Program-made: the position numbers and the translations under genes
Assembly: GCF_004369225.1 (NCBI RefSeq)
Contig: NZ_QFFZ01000015.1
Location: forward strand, 1 to 64,000
DNA length: 64,000 nucleotides
Source of the DNA: Pelotomaculum propionicicum
Lineage (GTDB): Bacteria; Bacillota; Desulfotomaculia; Desulfotomaculales; Pelotomaculaceae
Direction: 5' to 3'
Notes under the pieces: model-generated
The model's input: the letters and a program-made list of their open reading frames with translations, nothing else
Database searches by the model: none
What the model was told of the DNA's origin: nothing
Part shown: positions 42,344 to 51,161 of the stretch, piece by piece
How positions within the stretch are numbered: the first letter of the stretch is position 1
Layout of the letters: every line of letters begins with the position of its first letter

Positions 42344-43684
42344 TTGAAAATGGAAAACGATATCATGAACAGGCAAGGTTATTTTTACGAGCACCTGTCC
42401 ACCATGCAAACGTTATGTATATTTATATTGCTGCTGGGCTTTATCAAGTATAAACATACCTTCATCTTTTACCCGCCAAATGGCATGCATATTTTTTTTG
42501 GTTTATTGTTCTTAATCGGGCTGGGAACAGTTTTATTATATAATTCTTTTTCTTTTCGTGATATTAAGATCAGAGGGAGTCAGCCTCAAGATAATTCCAA
42601 TCACAGTTCATTAATCAAATATGTATATACAATCATCCCGTTTCTAATTGCTTTAATATTGCTTTTCATCAGGGGAAATGGTCTTTTGGTGGAGTCCATC
42701 TTCATCCTGCCCGTTTTGTTCGCCGCGACGGTGCTGGGCAAGAAGGCCAGTTATGCCATGGCCGCGACCTGTACTCTTGTCTTAATCTTAAACCAGTCAG
42801 AAGTTAAGGTAGTCTCATTGATGCAGTCGCTGGAATCAAACATATTTCTGATCTGCGCCATGTTCACGGTGGGCTGGTTTGTAGGCGGTTTGATGGACAT
42901 TGAAGCCCAAGACCGGAATCAGGTGAAACAAAGTGTGTTGTCCCTTAAAGAAGAAATTGACCGGCGGGAACAGATGGAGAAGGAAATGGCGCGTCTTGAC
43001 AGGCTGAATCTCATAGGAGAAATGGCGGCAGGCATCGGTCATGAGATCAGGAATCCGATGACAACCGTGCGGGGGTTTTTACAATTAATGCAGGAAAAAG
43101 AAAGGTATGCGCAAGACAGAGAATTCCTCACACTAATGATATCTGAGCTGGACAGGGCTAATTCAATTATTTCCGAGTTTCTTTCGCTGGCAAAAAACAA
43201 AGCGGTGGATTTGAAAGAGCAAAGCCTCAATTCAATAATCGAGACCCTTTTCCCTTTAATCCAGGCGGACGCTATGGTTTCAGACAAAAATATTACAATA
43301 GATTTGGAAGAGATCCCTGACTTATTCTTAGACGAAAAAGAGATTCGCCAGCTGATTCTAAACCTGGCTCGCAACGGGTTTGAAGCTATGCCTGCCGGCG
43401 GCGAGTTAAAAATTAGAACTTTTACTGTGAGTGAAGAGACGATCCTGGCGGTCCAGGATCAAGGAAAAGGCATCGACCGGGATATACTGGATAAAATTGG
43501 AACACCATTCTTCACCACCAAAGACACCGGGACAGGTCTGGGTTTAGCGGTGTGTTACAGTATCGCCGCCAGGCATAACGCCGAAATTAATGTGGAAACG
43601 GCGACGACGGGCACTACCTTTTACGTTAGATTTAAAATATTAGAACCAAAAACTGATTCAAAAACAATTGTTCAGGTTTCTTAA
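42344..43684 (+). CDS. Orphan histidine kinase of the agr locus
   Basis: A 446-residue kinase starting at TTG 42344 or ATG 42350. Residues 15-190 hold five or six membrane helices (IFILLLGFIKYKH, IIPFLIALILLFIRGNG, MSLQ-type helix, FLICAMFTVGWFVGGLMDIE). HisKA reads GIGHEIRNPMTTVRGFLQ, like KinA-type sporulation kinases; HATPase_c has NGFEAMP, DQGKGI and GTGLGLAV. No response regulator is nearby. It may be the receptor for the Agr peptide and feed the Spo0A phosphorelay (inference). Confidence 0.85.
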   Translation: MKMENDIMNRQGYFYEHLSTMQTLCIFILLLGFIKYKHTFIFYPPNGMHIFFGLLFLIGLGTVLLYNSFSFRDIKIRGSQPQDNSNHSSLIKYVYTIIPFLIALILLFIRGNGLLVESIFILPVLFAATVLGKKASYAMAATCTLVLILNQSEVKVVSLMQSLESNIFLICAMFTVGWFVGGLMDIEAQDRNQVKQSVLSLKEEIDRREQMEKEMARLDRLNLIGEMAAGIGHEIRNPMTTVRGFLQLMQEKERYAQDREFLTLMISELDRANSIISEFLSLAKNKAVDLKEQSLNSIIETLFPLIQADAMVSDKNITIDLEEIPDLFLDEKEIRQLILNLARNGFEAMPAGGELKIRTFTVSEETILAVQDQGKGIDRDILDKIGTPFFTTKDTGTGLGLAVCYSIAARHNAEINVETATTGTTFYVRFKILEPKTDSKTIVQVS

Positions 43685-43999
43685 CTGGTTTCCTCATATC
43701 TACCTGTCCCCCTTGAAATACTGCAAAGCCTTCCCCCCCCCCCCGCAGTACGCTTCCGAATCTTTCTTTCCTAATATACAATTTAGATAAATCAAATAAT
43801 AATTTCCGTTTAACAGGAAAATAGAAAATTTTATCGAAATTTAGCAGAAAATCAAAGGTTGGCGCCATGAAATGGAAAACCGCAAGAAGCCGCCTGGAAA
43901 ATATAAACTAAAAAGATTAAACCTAAAAAAAGGATTCTCTAAAAAAACATCTACAAGAGGTGGTCCGCCACCTCTTTTTTACAGGTACTTTCTTGAAGG
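43685..43999. other. Spacer between paralogous kinases with poly-C tract
   Basis: A run of 12 C lies at 43733-43744. A word GTTTAACAGGAAA at 43808-43820 recurs upstream of the agr operon (about 40996-41008). The hairpin AAGAGGTGG/CCACCTCTT with T-run at 43955-43980 copies the attenuator after agrD. No second agrD is readable here; a 48-codon basic reading frame from 43872 is not convincing. Confidence 0.5.
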
Positions 44000-45310
44000 G
44001 TGCATGTTATCGATATGAGAAAGGACACCGGAAAAAGACAGTATTCGTTTTATGAGCATCTGTCCACCATGCACATGTTTTGCATGTTTATATTAATGCT
44101 GGGGTTTATAGAATACAAACACAGTCCCTTCATTTACCCTGCATTCAATTTAATAGTGTTTACATTCCTGAGTCTGGCCGGCTTAGGAATAGTATTATTC
44201 CTCAATCCCTCTTCTTATCACAATACTAAAGAAGGGCAGTTCCTGGATAGTTCCGCACCTGATCTAAAAGTAAAACTATTTTATATGGTTTTCCCGTTTC
44301 TTGTAGTACTAACATTATATTGCCTTAAAGACAATGGAGTTTTATTAGAAACACTTTTTGTGCTTCCCGTTTTATTTACCTCGACAGTGATTGGTAAAAA
44401 AGCAAGTTATGCAATGTCCACAGTTTGCACTCTTATTTTAGTTTACACTCCTGAGCTTACACTGAACTCTCTGGTAACAGCGCTGGAATCGAACATATTC
44501 ATTATCGGCGCCATGTACGCGGTAGGCTGGTTTGTCGGCGGGATGATGGATATCGAGGCGCAACACCGGAAACAGCTAAGACAAAGTGTACTTGACCTCA
44601 AAGCAGAAATTAACCGGCGGGAACAGATGGAGAAGGAAATAGCCCGCCTGGACAGGCTGAATATGATTGGGGAGATGGCGGCCGGCATCGGGCATGAGAT
44701 CAGGAACCCGATGACAACCGTGCGAGGTTTTTTACAATTATTGCAGGGAAGAGACAAGTATGCCGGTGACAGGGAATTTTTTGACCTGATGATAGAGGAG
44801 TTGGACAGGGCAAATTCAATCATTGCCGAGTTTCTTTCTTTGGCCAAAAACAAAGCGGTAGTTTTAACGGAACATGACCTCAACTCAATAATAAATAATA
44901 TTTACCCCTTGATCGTGGCGGACGCTATGATTTCAGACAAGAATACCATTAAAGAGCTTGGAGAGATCCCTTTATTATATTTAGATGAGAAGGAAATTCG
45001 CCAGTTGATTTTAAACCTGGTGAGAAATGGGCTTGAAGCAATGTCCCCCAATGGAGTATTAACTTTAAGGACCTTTATTGACGGGGAAGAGGCGGTCCTC
45101 GCGGTCAAAGACGAAGGCAGTGGTATTGCGTTGGATATACTCGAAAAGATAGGCACTCCCTTCTTTACCACTAAAGAAAACGGGACAGGATTGGGTCTCG
45201 CTGTCTGTTACAGTATCGCAGCCAGGCATAATGCCGTGATAAAAGTGGAAACTGCTGCCACAGGGACCACATTTTATGTGAGGTTTAAGCTGCCCGGCAT
45301 AAATCAATGA
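44000..45310 (+). CDS. Second orphan histidine kinase (paralogue)
   Basis: A 436-residue paralogue of the kinase at 42344; the two share most of their sequence, including the N-terminal start YSFYEHLSTMHMFCMFILML and the kinase core GIGHEIRNPMTTVRGFLQLL. GTG 44000 or ATG 44015 is the start. The membrane sensor half has diverged much more than the kinase half, as expected if the two respond to different ligands. No response regulator is nearby. Confidence 0.85.
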   Translation: MHVIDMRKDTGKRQYSFYEHLSTMHMFCMFILMLGFIEYKHSPFIYPAFNLIVFTFLSLAGLGIVLFLNPSSYHNTKEGQFLDSSAPDLKVKLFYMVFPFLVVLTLYCLKDNGVLLETLFVLPVLFTSTVIGKKASYAMSTVCTLILVYTPELTLNSLVTALESNIFIIGAMYAVGWFVGGMMDIEAQHRKQLRQSVLDLKAEINRREQMEKEIARLDRLNMIGEMAAGIGHEIRNPMTTVRGFLQLLQGRDKYAGDREFFDLMIEELDRANSIIAEFLSLAKNKAVVLTEHDLNSIINNIYPLIVADAMISDKNTIKELGEIPLLYLDEKEIRQLILNLVRNGLEAMSPNGVLTLRTFIDGEEAVLAVKDEGSGIALDILEKIGTPFFTTKENGTGLGLAVCYSIAARHNAVIKVETAATGTTFYVRFKLPGINQ

Positions 45311-45313
45311 CTA

Positions 45314-45560
45314 TTATTCCTCATCACGTATATGCTTCAAAGCGCTGTCCATAAGCGCCCCCAGGTTTTTGTCACTCAGTGAATAATAAACAAATTTGCC
45401 TTCCCTGCGCTGCCTGGCCAGCCCCATATTACGCAGGAGCCTTAAATGATGGGAGGCCGTAGCCACATTAGTGCCAAGGATACTGGCGACGTCACATACA
45501 CATAGTTCTGAGTCCCTCTAACCTGAATACCAGCAACGATTCCGCTCCTAAACCAGACAT
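45314..45560 (-). pseudogene. ArsR/SmtB-family repressor remnant
   Basis: The minus strand encodes ELCVCDVASILGTNVATASH, HLRLLRNMGLARQRREGKFV, YYSLSDKNLGALMDSALKHI to the stop at 45314. This is the DNA-binding part of a CadC/CzrA-type metal repressor, with the ELCVC metal motif. Upstream the frame is closed by TAG and the N-terminal 40 residues are scrambled, so the gene is broken. Confidence 0.8.
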
Positions 45561-45863
45561 TATTTAAGTCTCCTGTAATTTTTTTAAGACAATAACACTA
45601 TAACGTTCATATGATTATTTGAATATCATCATATACCAATTTTAGTTTTTGTCAATATCTCTGCGTAAACAAGGAAATTCGGAGTATTTTCCAAGACTGA
45701 AATCCAGCTGTGTATAATCCATCAAATCCGTACAAAACCATCAAAGAACTGGCCAGAGAATGTGAGACCGTAGTTAAAATGACGAATACCACGGGTAAGG
45801 AGCGTGAAAGACTCATTTAGACTCAACGAAGCCCTTGGAATACCAAGGGCTTCGTTAGTCTCT
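45561..45863. other. Intergenic DNA with terminator
   Basis: A perfect 14-base stem AACGAAGCCCTTGG/CCAAGGGCTTCGTT at 45825-45856 is a bidirectional terminator between converging genes. A plus-strand scrap around 45713-45820 reads NPYKTIKELARECETVVKMT without start; I cannot place it. Confidence 0.5.
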
Positions 45864-46064
45864 TTAATATCCAGCTTTCTTTCCGGTCATTTCTTTTATT
45901 TCTATTTTTAGCACTTGCACCTTTGACAGTGATTCTTCCCGGTATTCAAACGCTGTGGCCCCTGCATATTTCTCCGTCAGTATATTCAATGCCGCCAGCT
46001 TTTCTTGCTTTTCATTTATGAATACTACTTTGCCTAACCCTATTACAATTTTCTCCTCTTTCAT
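45864..46064 (-). CDS. Pyridoxamine-oxidase-like C-terminal fragment
   Basis: A 66-residue reading frame. KIVIGLGKVVFINEKQEKLA, LNILTEKYAG and KVQVLKIEIKEMTGKK match the last part of NimA/pyridoxamine-5-phosphate-oxidase-like flavin-binding proteins, which normally have about 150 residues. The N-terminal half is missing. Still, its ATG overlaps the preceding stop by four bases (ATGA), so it may be translated. Probably a remnant. Confidence 0.55.
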   Translation of the reverse strand: MKEEKIVIGLGKVVFINEKQEKLAALNILTEKYAGATAFEYREESLSKVQVLKIEIKEMTGKKAGY

Positions 46065-47560
46065 TGTCGCTGCGGGTTAAACGCCAAAATTCTATTCTCT
46101 TCCATCTGTATTTTCCCATAGGCACTTTCAACATGGGCGATTGCCTCTTTTAGCCATAGTTTTTCAGCTTCTAAACAATCATTTGCTTCACCTATCATTT
46201 TCTCAACCGAATCTTTACCGGGACCTCCGATACTCTTTTTAGATTGTACATTTTTGTGAGGTTCCAACACGTCGTTAATCTCATCCTGGCTTAAATCCAG
46301 TCCCTTCCCCAAAATCTCTTTAGAAACTTTTTTAATAAGAGAACTATTCATTGCTTCGATAGTCAAACCTTCATCCAGTACTTCCGCTACCATGCCTCCG
46401 ACAATATCATGCGCTTCGGAGAAAGATATGTTAAATTTAAAAACCAGATAGTCGGCAAGTGCGGTCACTGTTGAAAAGTTGTTTTTCGCCTTTTCAAAAG
46501 CTATGCTTTTCTTCAAATTTGAGTGCTTGATGGTTTCTGTTAGGAGGCCCAGACTATGTAAAACTTCTTCATGAGCATCCCAATACTGGCTATGTGATTC
46601 AAACAAATCCATACACAGCGAAAATGGGGTATTCTTCAGGGAGGATAAACTAGATACCAGCGCTCCCATAATATGCGCTGCTTTTGCCCTCGCAAGTTCC
46701 AGCGAAACGGGATTCTTTTTCTGCGGCATTATGCTGCTGCAAACAGCTATCTCTCCGCCAATATCTAATAATCCGAATTCATCTGTGCACCATAAATAAT
46801 GGTCCTGGGCCATTCTGCTGATATTAACCATCATGATCGCCAGTGCCGATTCCACTTCCAACAGGTAATCTTTGGAACCGACACAATCAAGAGCGTTGGA
46901 TAAAATGCCGTCAAAGCCCAACAAATCACTTAAGGTCCGGCGATTAACAGGGAATCCCGTACCGGCAAGCGCCGCGGCTCCGTAAGGCGATAAATTTGTT
47001 CTGGCATAAGCATTTTTTACTCTTTCAAAATCGCGTTGCAGGACATTAAACGCGGCAATATAATAGAACCCCAGGGTAACCGGTTGTGCCGGCTGCATAT
47101 GTGTATATCCGGTTAAAACAGTTTCTATGTTTTCAGCCGATTTTTTCAGGAGTGCCTCTTGAAGCGCAATAATCCTTTGTGAAATAACCCATACCGATTT
47201 TCTTACCTCCATACGCCAAAGTGTCGCATAGATATCATTTCTGCTTCTTCCCGCATGCAGTTTTCCGCCGGCTTTAACTCCAACTTCTTTAATTAAAGCC
47301 TGTTCCACATTGAAATAAAGCTCTTCATATCTGCCGTCAAGATCTTTTAATGTTAAACCGTTTTGTACTTTTTTCAAACCCTGGAGAATTAATTTGCCAT
47401 TAACTTCATCTATTAGCTTTTCCTTTACCAGCATTATAGCGTAAGCCTTGTTTAATAAGATCATTTCGTTAAAACCAATCTTATACTCCTTAACAATGCC
47501 AGGAAATAAAATTTCGTTTTTAAAGTAATCTGACAACTCCGTTTTAATTCTACTTCTCAT
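46061..47560 (-). CDS. Argininosuccinate lyase-like protein
   Basis: A 499-residue protein of the fumarase/aspartase superfamily. ATG 47560 follows GAGGAG at eight bases. Signature words: GRSRNDIYATLWRM, TGYTHMQPAQPVTLG, and SSIMPQKKNPVSLELARAKA. These are ArgH-like. There are no arginine genes around, the gene is coupled to a flavoprotein fragment, and it is a little longer than usual ArgH (about 460), so it may be a paralogue acting on another substrate. Confidence 0.75.
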   Translation of the reverse strand: MRSRIKTELSDYFKNEILFPGIVKEYKIGFNEMILLNKAYAIMLVKEKLIDEVNGKLILQGLKKVQNGLTLKDLDGRYEELYFNVEQALIKEVGVKAGGKLHAGRSRNDIYATLWRMEVRKSVWVISQRIIALQEALLKKSAENIETVLTGYTHMQPAQPVTLGFYYIAAFNVLQRDFERVKNAYARTNLSPYGAAALAGTGFPVNRRTLSDLLGFDGILSNALDCVGSKDYLLEVESALAIMMVNISRMAQDHYLWCTDEFGLLDIGGEIAVCSSIMPQKKNPVSLELARAKAAHIMGALVSSLSSLKNTPFSLCMDLFESHSQYWDAHEEVLHSLGLLTETIKHSNLKKSIAFEKAKNNFSTVTALADYLVFKFNISFSEAHDIVGGMVAEVLDEGLTIEAMNSSLIKKVSKEILGKGLDLSQDEINDVLEPHKNVQSKKSIGGPGKDSVEKMIGEANDCLEAEKLWLKEAIAHVESAYGKIQMEENRILAFNPQRQ

Positions 47561-47627
47561 TTCTATATCTCCTCGTATAATGGATTTAGAACCACCGGAC
47601 AACCATAATTCCAATTAAGGAAAGTCC

Positions 47628-47742
47628 TACCGTTTGTCATTGCGAGCGTTAAGCGAAGCAATCTCCGGCTCTTACCCCCGCTTTATACTGTGAGATCGCC
47701 ACGTCGCTTTCGCTCCTCGCGATGACAGAACGGTCTTTGCAA
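47628..47742. repeat. TGTCATTGCGAG palindromic repeat
   Basis: CCGTTTGTCATTGCGAGCG and its mirrored end CGATGACAGAACGG enclose GAAGCAATCTC and GAGATCGCC. This long hairpin is a repeat known from many unrelated bacterial genomes. No gene overlaps it. Confidence 0.75.
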
Positions 47743-47995
47743 ACCGACTTTCCGAAATTACTCTTTATAGATAGTAATTGAGACAATTATACATTAAAAA
47801 ATAAATCTTCATCAAAAAACAAACAAGTTGTTACCACGACCTCTAATCAGAAAGTGAAGCCGCGGGAAAAATATTTTTATGGGAAAAGCGCCTGAGGCTC
47901 CATAATTTAGAGGGATTCAGGCGCCTTTCTATCAGGGTTGTCTCATTTCTGCCAACAGTTACGGGCTTTCCATTTTTTTGATTTATTGGTCTTAT
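47743..47995. other. Intergenic DNA, no gene seen
   Basis: AT-rich spacer; AAAAGCGCCTGAGGC and GCCTCAGGCGCC-like words at 47884-47927 form a stem (AGGCGCCT/AGCGCCTG) after the Dcu pseudogene, possibly its terminator. Confidence 0.35.
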
Positions 47996-48200
47996 TTAAA
48001 AGAGCTTGGCCAATCCATATCCTACGGCTAGTGAAACAACTGTTGTTATCAGCCCCGGCATCATATAACTGTGATTTAAGACATACTTTCCTATCTTCTT
48101 CCGGATCTTGATCAAGGTCTTTGCCCATTCTGCTCGCATAAATCGCGCCGGCAATTACTCCTATTAAGGTAGCCGGCACACAAACTAGAATAATACTCAT
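47996..48200 (-). pseudogene. C4-dicarboxylate transporter (DcuA/DcuB), internally deleted
   Basis: The 5' part reads IILVCVPATLIGVIAGAIYA, SRMGKDLDQDPE, an internal Dcu helix and loop. It joins, out of frame, to KIGKYVLNHSYMMPGLITTV, VSLAVGYGLAKLF and a stop, which is the Dcu C-terminus. More than 300 codons are missing between them. The regulator remnant next to it has lost its middle too. Confidence 0.8.
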
Positions 48201-48223
48201 CAGGTTAATCTGCCGAACAGATC

Positions 48224-48724
48224 TTGGGATTAGATAAAAATCTTATAATAGGTCAATCAATAAATGGTATATTCCCTTATACATACATCTTAAATGAAAT
48301 CATTTCCGGGAAGAATTTTACATCAAAAGAAATCACTTGCCAGATAGGCAAAAAGAAGCACCGCATAATTTGCACCGCAAAACCGATACTAACTGATCAT
48401 TTATTAACAGGTATTGTATTATCCTTTATTAGGTTATCCGACGCCAAAACTATGAATAAAGACTTTTCCGAAAGTCAACAAGAGTACGCAATTAATATGG
48501 AAGATGATAATTACATTAAAATAGATAATCTCCCAGAATATTTGCGGATAAAATACTCAGATAAAAAAATCATTTCAACACCTCTGGAAGAATATGAAAA
48601 AGAACTTATTGCCACAACCCTGGAGAGGTATGGCAATACCTTAAGAGGCAAGGAAATGACGGCAGTCTTTTTAGGTTGGAGTATGGCTACTTTATATAGG
48701 AAAATAAAGAAATATGGTCTATAA
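48224..48724 (+). pseudogene. Sigma-54-dependent regulator without AAA+ domain
   Basis: A 166-codon open frame. Residues 1-80 look like the end of a PAS domain (KEITCQIGKKKHRIICTAKP). Residues 95-166 match the linker and Fis-type helix-turn-helix of NtrC-type activators (IKIDNLPEYL, then LERYGNTLRGKEMTAVFLGW, SMATLYRKIKKYGL). The central AAA+ domain (GAFTGA and Walker motifs) is missing and the N-terminus is cut. It probably once controlled the neighbouring Dcu gene. The remaining frame is intact, so a small DNA-binding protein could still be made. Confidence 0.7.
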
Positions 48725-48833
48725 AATACATGTATTTTCTTAAACCAAATCTTTTTATTTCTCAATTTTGCGAATAAGATTTTTAAACTTATCGCTTTTG
48801 AGAAATTTAGATATGCCCACGAGCCACATAAAA

Positions 48834-48862
48834 AGCAGGATCATTAAAGATCCTGTTTTTTT
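48834..48862 (+). terminator. Intrinsic terminator
   Basis: CAGGATC, six bases, GATCCTG, then TTTTTTT. It ends transcription from the regulator remnant. Confidence 0.8.
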
Positions 48863-48942
48863 ATTTTAAAACTGTATCGATTCTGACATGTCGGCAAACA
48901 CCATGTTGTCACAAGAGTTTCTCAATCAACAACCACAGAATT

Positions 48943-49275
48943 TTACAGTGTGATTACCTGGTCCACCCCAACACCGCCCAGCGCGGCGTAGAGCTGCGGG
49001 AAGCAGCCGATCTGCGCGCCTGGGATCAGTTTTTCCTCGATACCGCGCTCGATGGCGCACTGGTCGCAGGCCATGAGCAGCATCCCGTTCATTTCCTGGA
49101 TCTGGCGCAGCCTGTCCCCCATTTCGGTGCCGTCCAGCAGGAAAAAGGTGTTGTCCATAAAGAAGAACATCCCCGCCACATCTACACCGTGTGTGCCTTT
49201 TTCCAACTGGGGAATGATCATGGTGTTCAGGATTTTTTGTGAAGTGGTCGAACTGAAAACATAGGCTATTTTCAT
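48943..49275 (-). CDS. saoD: DsrE-related protein (SaoD-like)
   Basis: A 110-residue DsrE/DsrF-fold protein: KIAYVFSSTTSQKILNTMII at the start, MFFFMDNTFFLLDGTE in the middle, and MACDQCAIERGIEEKL with two cysteines. DsrE-fold proteins carry sulfur or selenium on a cysteine. It is the last gene of the operon that also encodes an ABC importer, an exporter and a thioredoxin-like protein, the set that curators name Sao. The symbol is by that context; function is unknown. Confidence 0.75.
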   Translation of the reverse strand: MKIAYVFSSTTSQKILNTMIIPQLEKGTHGVDVAGMFFFMDNTFFLLDGTEMGDRLRQIQEMNGMLLMACDQCAIERGIEEKLIPGAQIGCFPQLYAALGGVGVDQVITL

Positions 49276-49357
49276 TATTAAAGTCCTCCTTCAATTATTT
49301 TAAGTTAATTTAAAAAGCATCCTGGCTACTATGAGCGCTTCTTGTCCATCTTTCTGA

Positions 49358-49570
49358 CTATGGATCTGTATCCAGACGCCGCAGCGCGGCTGCCTGTTTT
49401 AAGCTGCTGATGCTGACCGGCCCGCCTTTTGTTATAATCTGGTCCAGCAAATGAAGCCTTAACAGCCGTTCTTCCCCGGTTAACCTGGAGGAGATGCTGT
49501 CAATGACTAGCCTTTCAGCTGGATAGTTTTTGAATTCAACTTTTTCTAATACTCCTGCTAATATCGCCAC
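49358..49570 (-). CDS. Small protein of the sao-like operon
   Basis: About 70 residues from GTG 49570 (GGGAGAG lies upstream). It is helical and charged (GEERLLRLHLLDQIITKGG, PVSISSLKQAAALRRLD), with a likely winged-helix-like end. I do not recognise the family. It lies between the ATPase and the DsrE gene, 20 bases after the ATPase stop. Confidence 0.5.
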   Translation of the reverse strand: MAILAGVLEKVEFKNYPAERLVIDSISSRLTGEERLLRLHLLDQIITKGGPVSISSLKQAAALRRLDTDP

Positions 49571-49590
49571 GTTATTATCTCTCCCTTCTC

Positions 49591-50385
49591 TCAGGCCAGG
49601 CACAGCTTTCTCTCCGTCTCCGCCGTCTCGGCCCGCCTGCCCATGGCGGTCCTGAGGGCTTCGACCAGGTGCTCCTTGTGTTTATGATACTCCGTACCCT
49701 GGCGGTCACGGGGCCGGGGCAGCCTGACAGGCATGTCTTCCACTATTTTTCCTTCATGAGCTGACATGACTATCACCCTGTCGCTGAGGAAAATAGCTTC
49801 ATCGACATCATGGGTCACCATCACCACAGTGGTCTTGTCTTTCAGCCAGAGCGACTCCAGATCTTCCTGCAAAGACTGCCTCATCTGCATATCCACCGCT
49901 CCCAGAGGTTCGTCCATCAGCAGCACTTCCGGCCTGCCGGCCAGAGCACGGATAAAGGCGACCCTCTGCTTCATGCCCCCGGACAGCTGGTGCGGAAAGA
50001 GCTTTTCCTTGCCCTCCAGCTGGGCCATGGCCAGCAGTTCCGCCAGGTGTTTTTCCCGTTCTTTGCCAGGCACCTTGCGCTGTTTCATCGGGTAGAGGAT
50101 GTTGTCCCTGACCGTCATCCAGGGAAAGAGCGCGTAGTTCTGAAAAACAAAACCCCTGTCCGGCCCCGGCCTGGCTACCTGCCGCCCGTTGATCAGGACT
50201 GTTCCGCCGGAGGCGGCCTGAAACCCGGCGATGATCGTCAGCAGGGTGGTCTTGCCGCAGCCGGACGGACCCAGCAGGGTCACAAACTGGCCTTCACGCA
50301 CGGTAAAGTTCAAGTCTTTAAGGACTGTCTGGACATTGTTTTCATTATTAAAACTCTTAGAGATATTTTCCACTCTCAGTTCCAT
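49591..50385 (-). CDS. saoA: ABC transporter ATPase (SaoA-like, SsuB/TauB type)
   Basis: A 264-residue ATPase. ATG 50385 overlaps the permease stop by one base (TAATG). Walker A GPSGCGKTTLLT, signature LSGGMKQRVAFIRAL, Walker B VLLMDEPLGAVD, switch His in VTHDVDEA. This is the nitrate/sulfonate/taurine importer class. It is translationally coupled to the permease, which means readthrough of the UGA codon in that gene affects its expression as well. Confidence 0.88.
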   Translation of the reverse strand: MELRVENISKSFNNENNVQTVLKDLNFTVREGQFVTLLGPSGCGKTTLLTIIAGFQAASGGTVLINGRQVARPGPDRGFVFQNYALFPWMTVRDNILYPMKQRKVPGKEREKHLAELLAMAQLEGKEKLFPHQLSGGMKQRVAFIRALAGRPEVLLMDEPLGAVDMQMRQSLQEDLESLWLKDKTTVVMVTHDVDEAIFLSDRVIVMSAHEGKIVEDMPVRLPRPRDRQGTEYHKHKEHLVEALRTAMGRRAETAETERKLCLA

Positions 50386-51161
50386 TACTGGATATACCTC
50401 CATTTGGTCAGAGACCTGTTAAAAAACTGCAAAATACGGTCTATGCCATACCCGATCAGGGCGGCTATAATCATCAGGGCAACCAGCTTGCCTGTCTGCA
50501 TCCTTGTTTGAGCTTCCACCATAGAGTAGCCGAAGCCGGCACTCGTCGCGATAAATTCCGCTCAGATAACCGACATCCAACCCAGCCCGACGGCAACCCT
50601 GCCGCCAATCAGGATGTCCGGCAGCGAAGCGGGCACAATGATGTGGGCGAAAATGCTCCAAGGCCCGGCCCCCATGCTGCGGGCCGCATTGTAATAATCT
50701 CTGGAGATATTCTGTACTCCGGCCACGGTATTGAGCACAATGGGGAAAACCCCTGCAAAAGCGATTAGAAATATTGTCGGACCATCGCCTAGGCCGAACC
50801 AGACTATGGTCAGCGGCACCCAGGCCATGATCGGGATCTGCCTGAGTGAATCGATTAAGGGGTCAAACAACTGCAGGGCCGTCTTTGAGTAGCCCATCAG
50901 AAACCCCAAAGGCACGCCTATCATCAAAGCGTAGAGAAAACCCGTCAGAACCCTTTTTAAAGTTATCATCAGGTTCTTAACAACCTCCGGATCCTGTACG
51001 ACAGAGGTGAAGGTAACCATCGTTTTCCAGGGAGACGGCATCATAAATTCACTGTGGTAATGGTTGGCGGCTAATTGCCAGACACCAAAAACAAACGCGA
51101 TGGTAATCAAACGATACAACAACTGTTTTTGACCAAAGGCTCCCATGACTTTTTCACGCAT
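50385..51161 (-). CDS. saoP: ABC permease (SaoP-like) with in-frame UGA, candidate selenoprotein
   Basis: The reading frame from ATG 51161 to TAA 50385 encodes 258 residues of a SsuC/TauC-type permease with six helices. The only interruption is TGA at 50564-50562 (codon 200), in the cytoplasmic EAA loop: GLGWMSVI, UGA, AEFIATSAGFGYSM. Reading resumes without a shift through the last helix to WRYIQ. Start and stop both overlap the neighbouring genes as TAATG. A SECIS-like hairpin follows the TGA and a selenocysteine tRNA gene lies 2 kb upstream in the same operon. A plain nonsense mutation remains possible. Confidence 0.75.
50524..50564 (-). promoter_or_regulatory. Candidate bacterial SECIS element after the UGA
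   Basis: After TGA (50564-50562) come 17 bases, then GAGTGCCG, loop GCTT, CGGC-T-ACTC: an eight-base-pair stem with one bulged U on the 3' side. The apical loop begins with G and starts 25 bases after the UGA. This fits the general bacterial SECIS pattern (loop with a G in its first two bases, 16-37 bases after UGA). The bulge is on the other side than in E. coli fdhF. No search was run. Confidence 0.55.

Noticed and set aside
43872-44018. 48-codon basic frame as a second autoinducer precursor
   Set aside because: It lacks an amphipathic helix, the core cysteine with YQPE-type tail, and overlaps the attenuator hairpin.
50385-50661. 80-codon frame (50419-50661) as a separate gene
   Set aside because: It is an out-of-frame shadow. 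The permease continues in its own frame beyond the UGA down to 50385.
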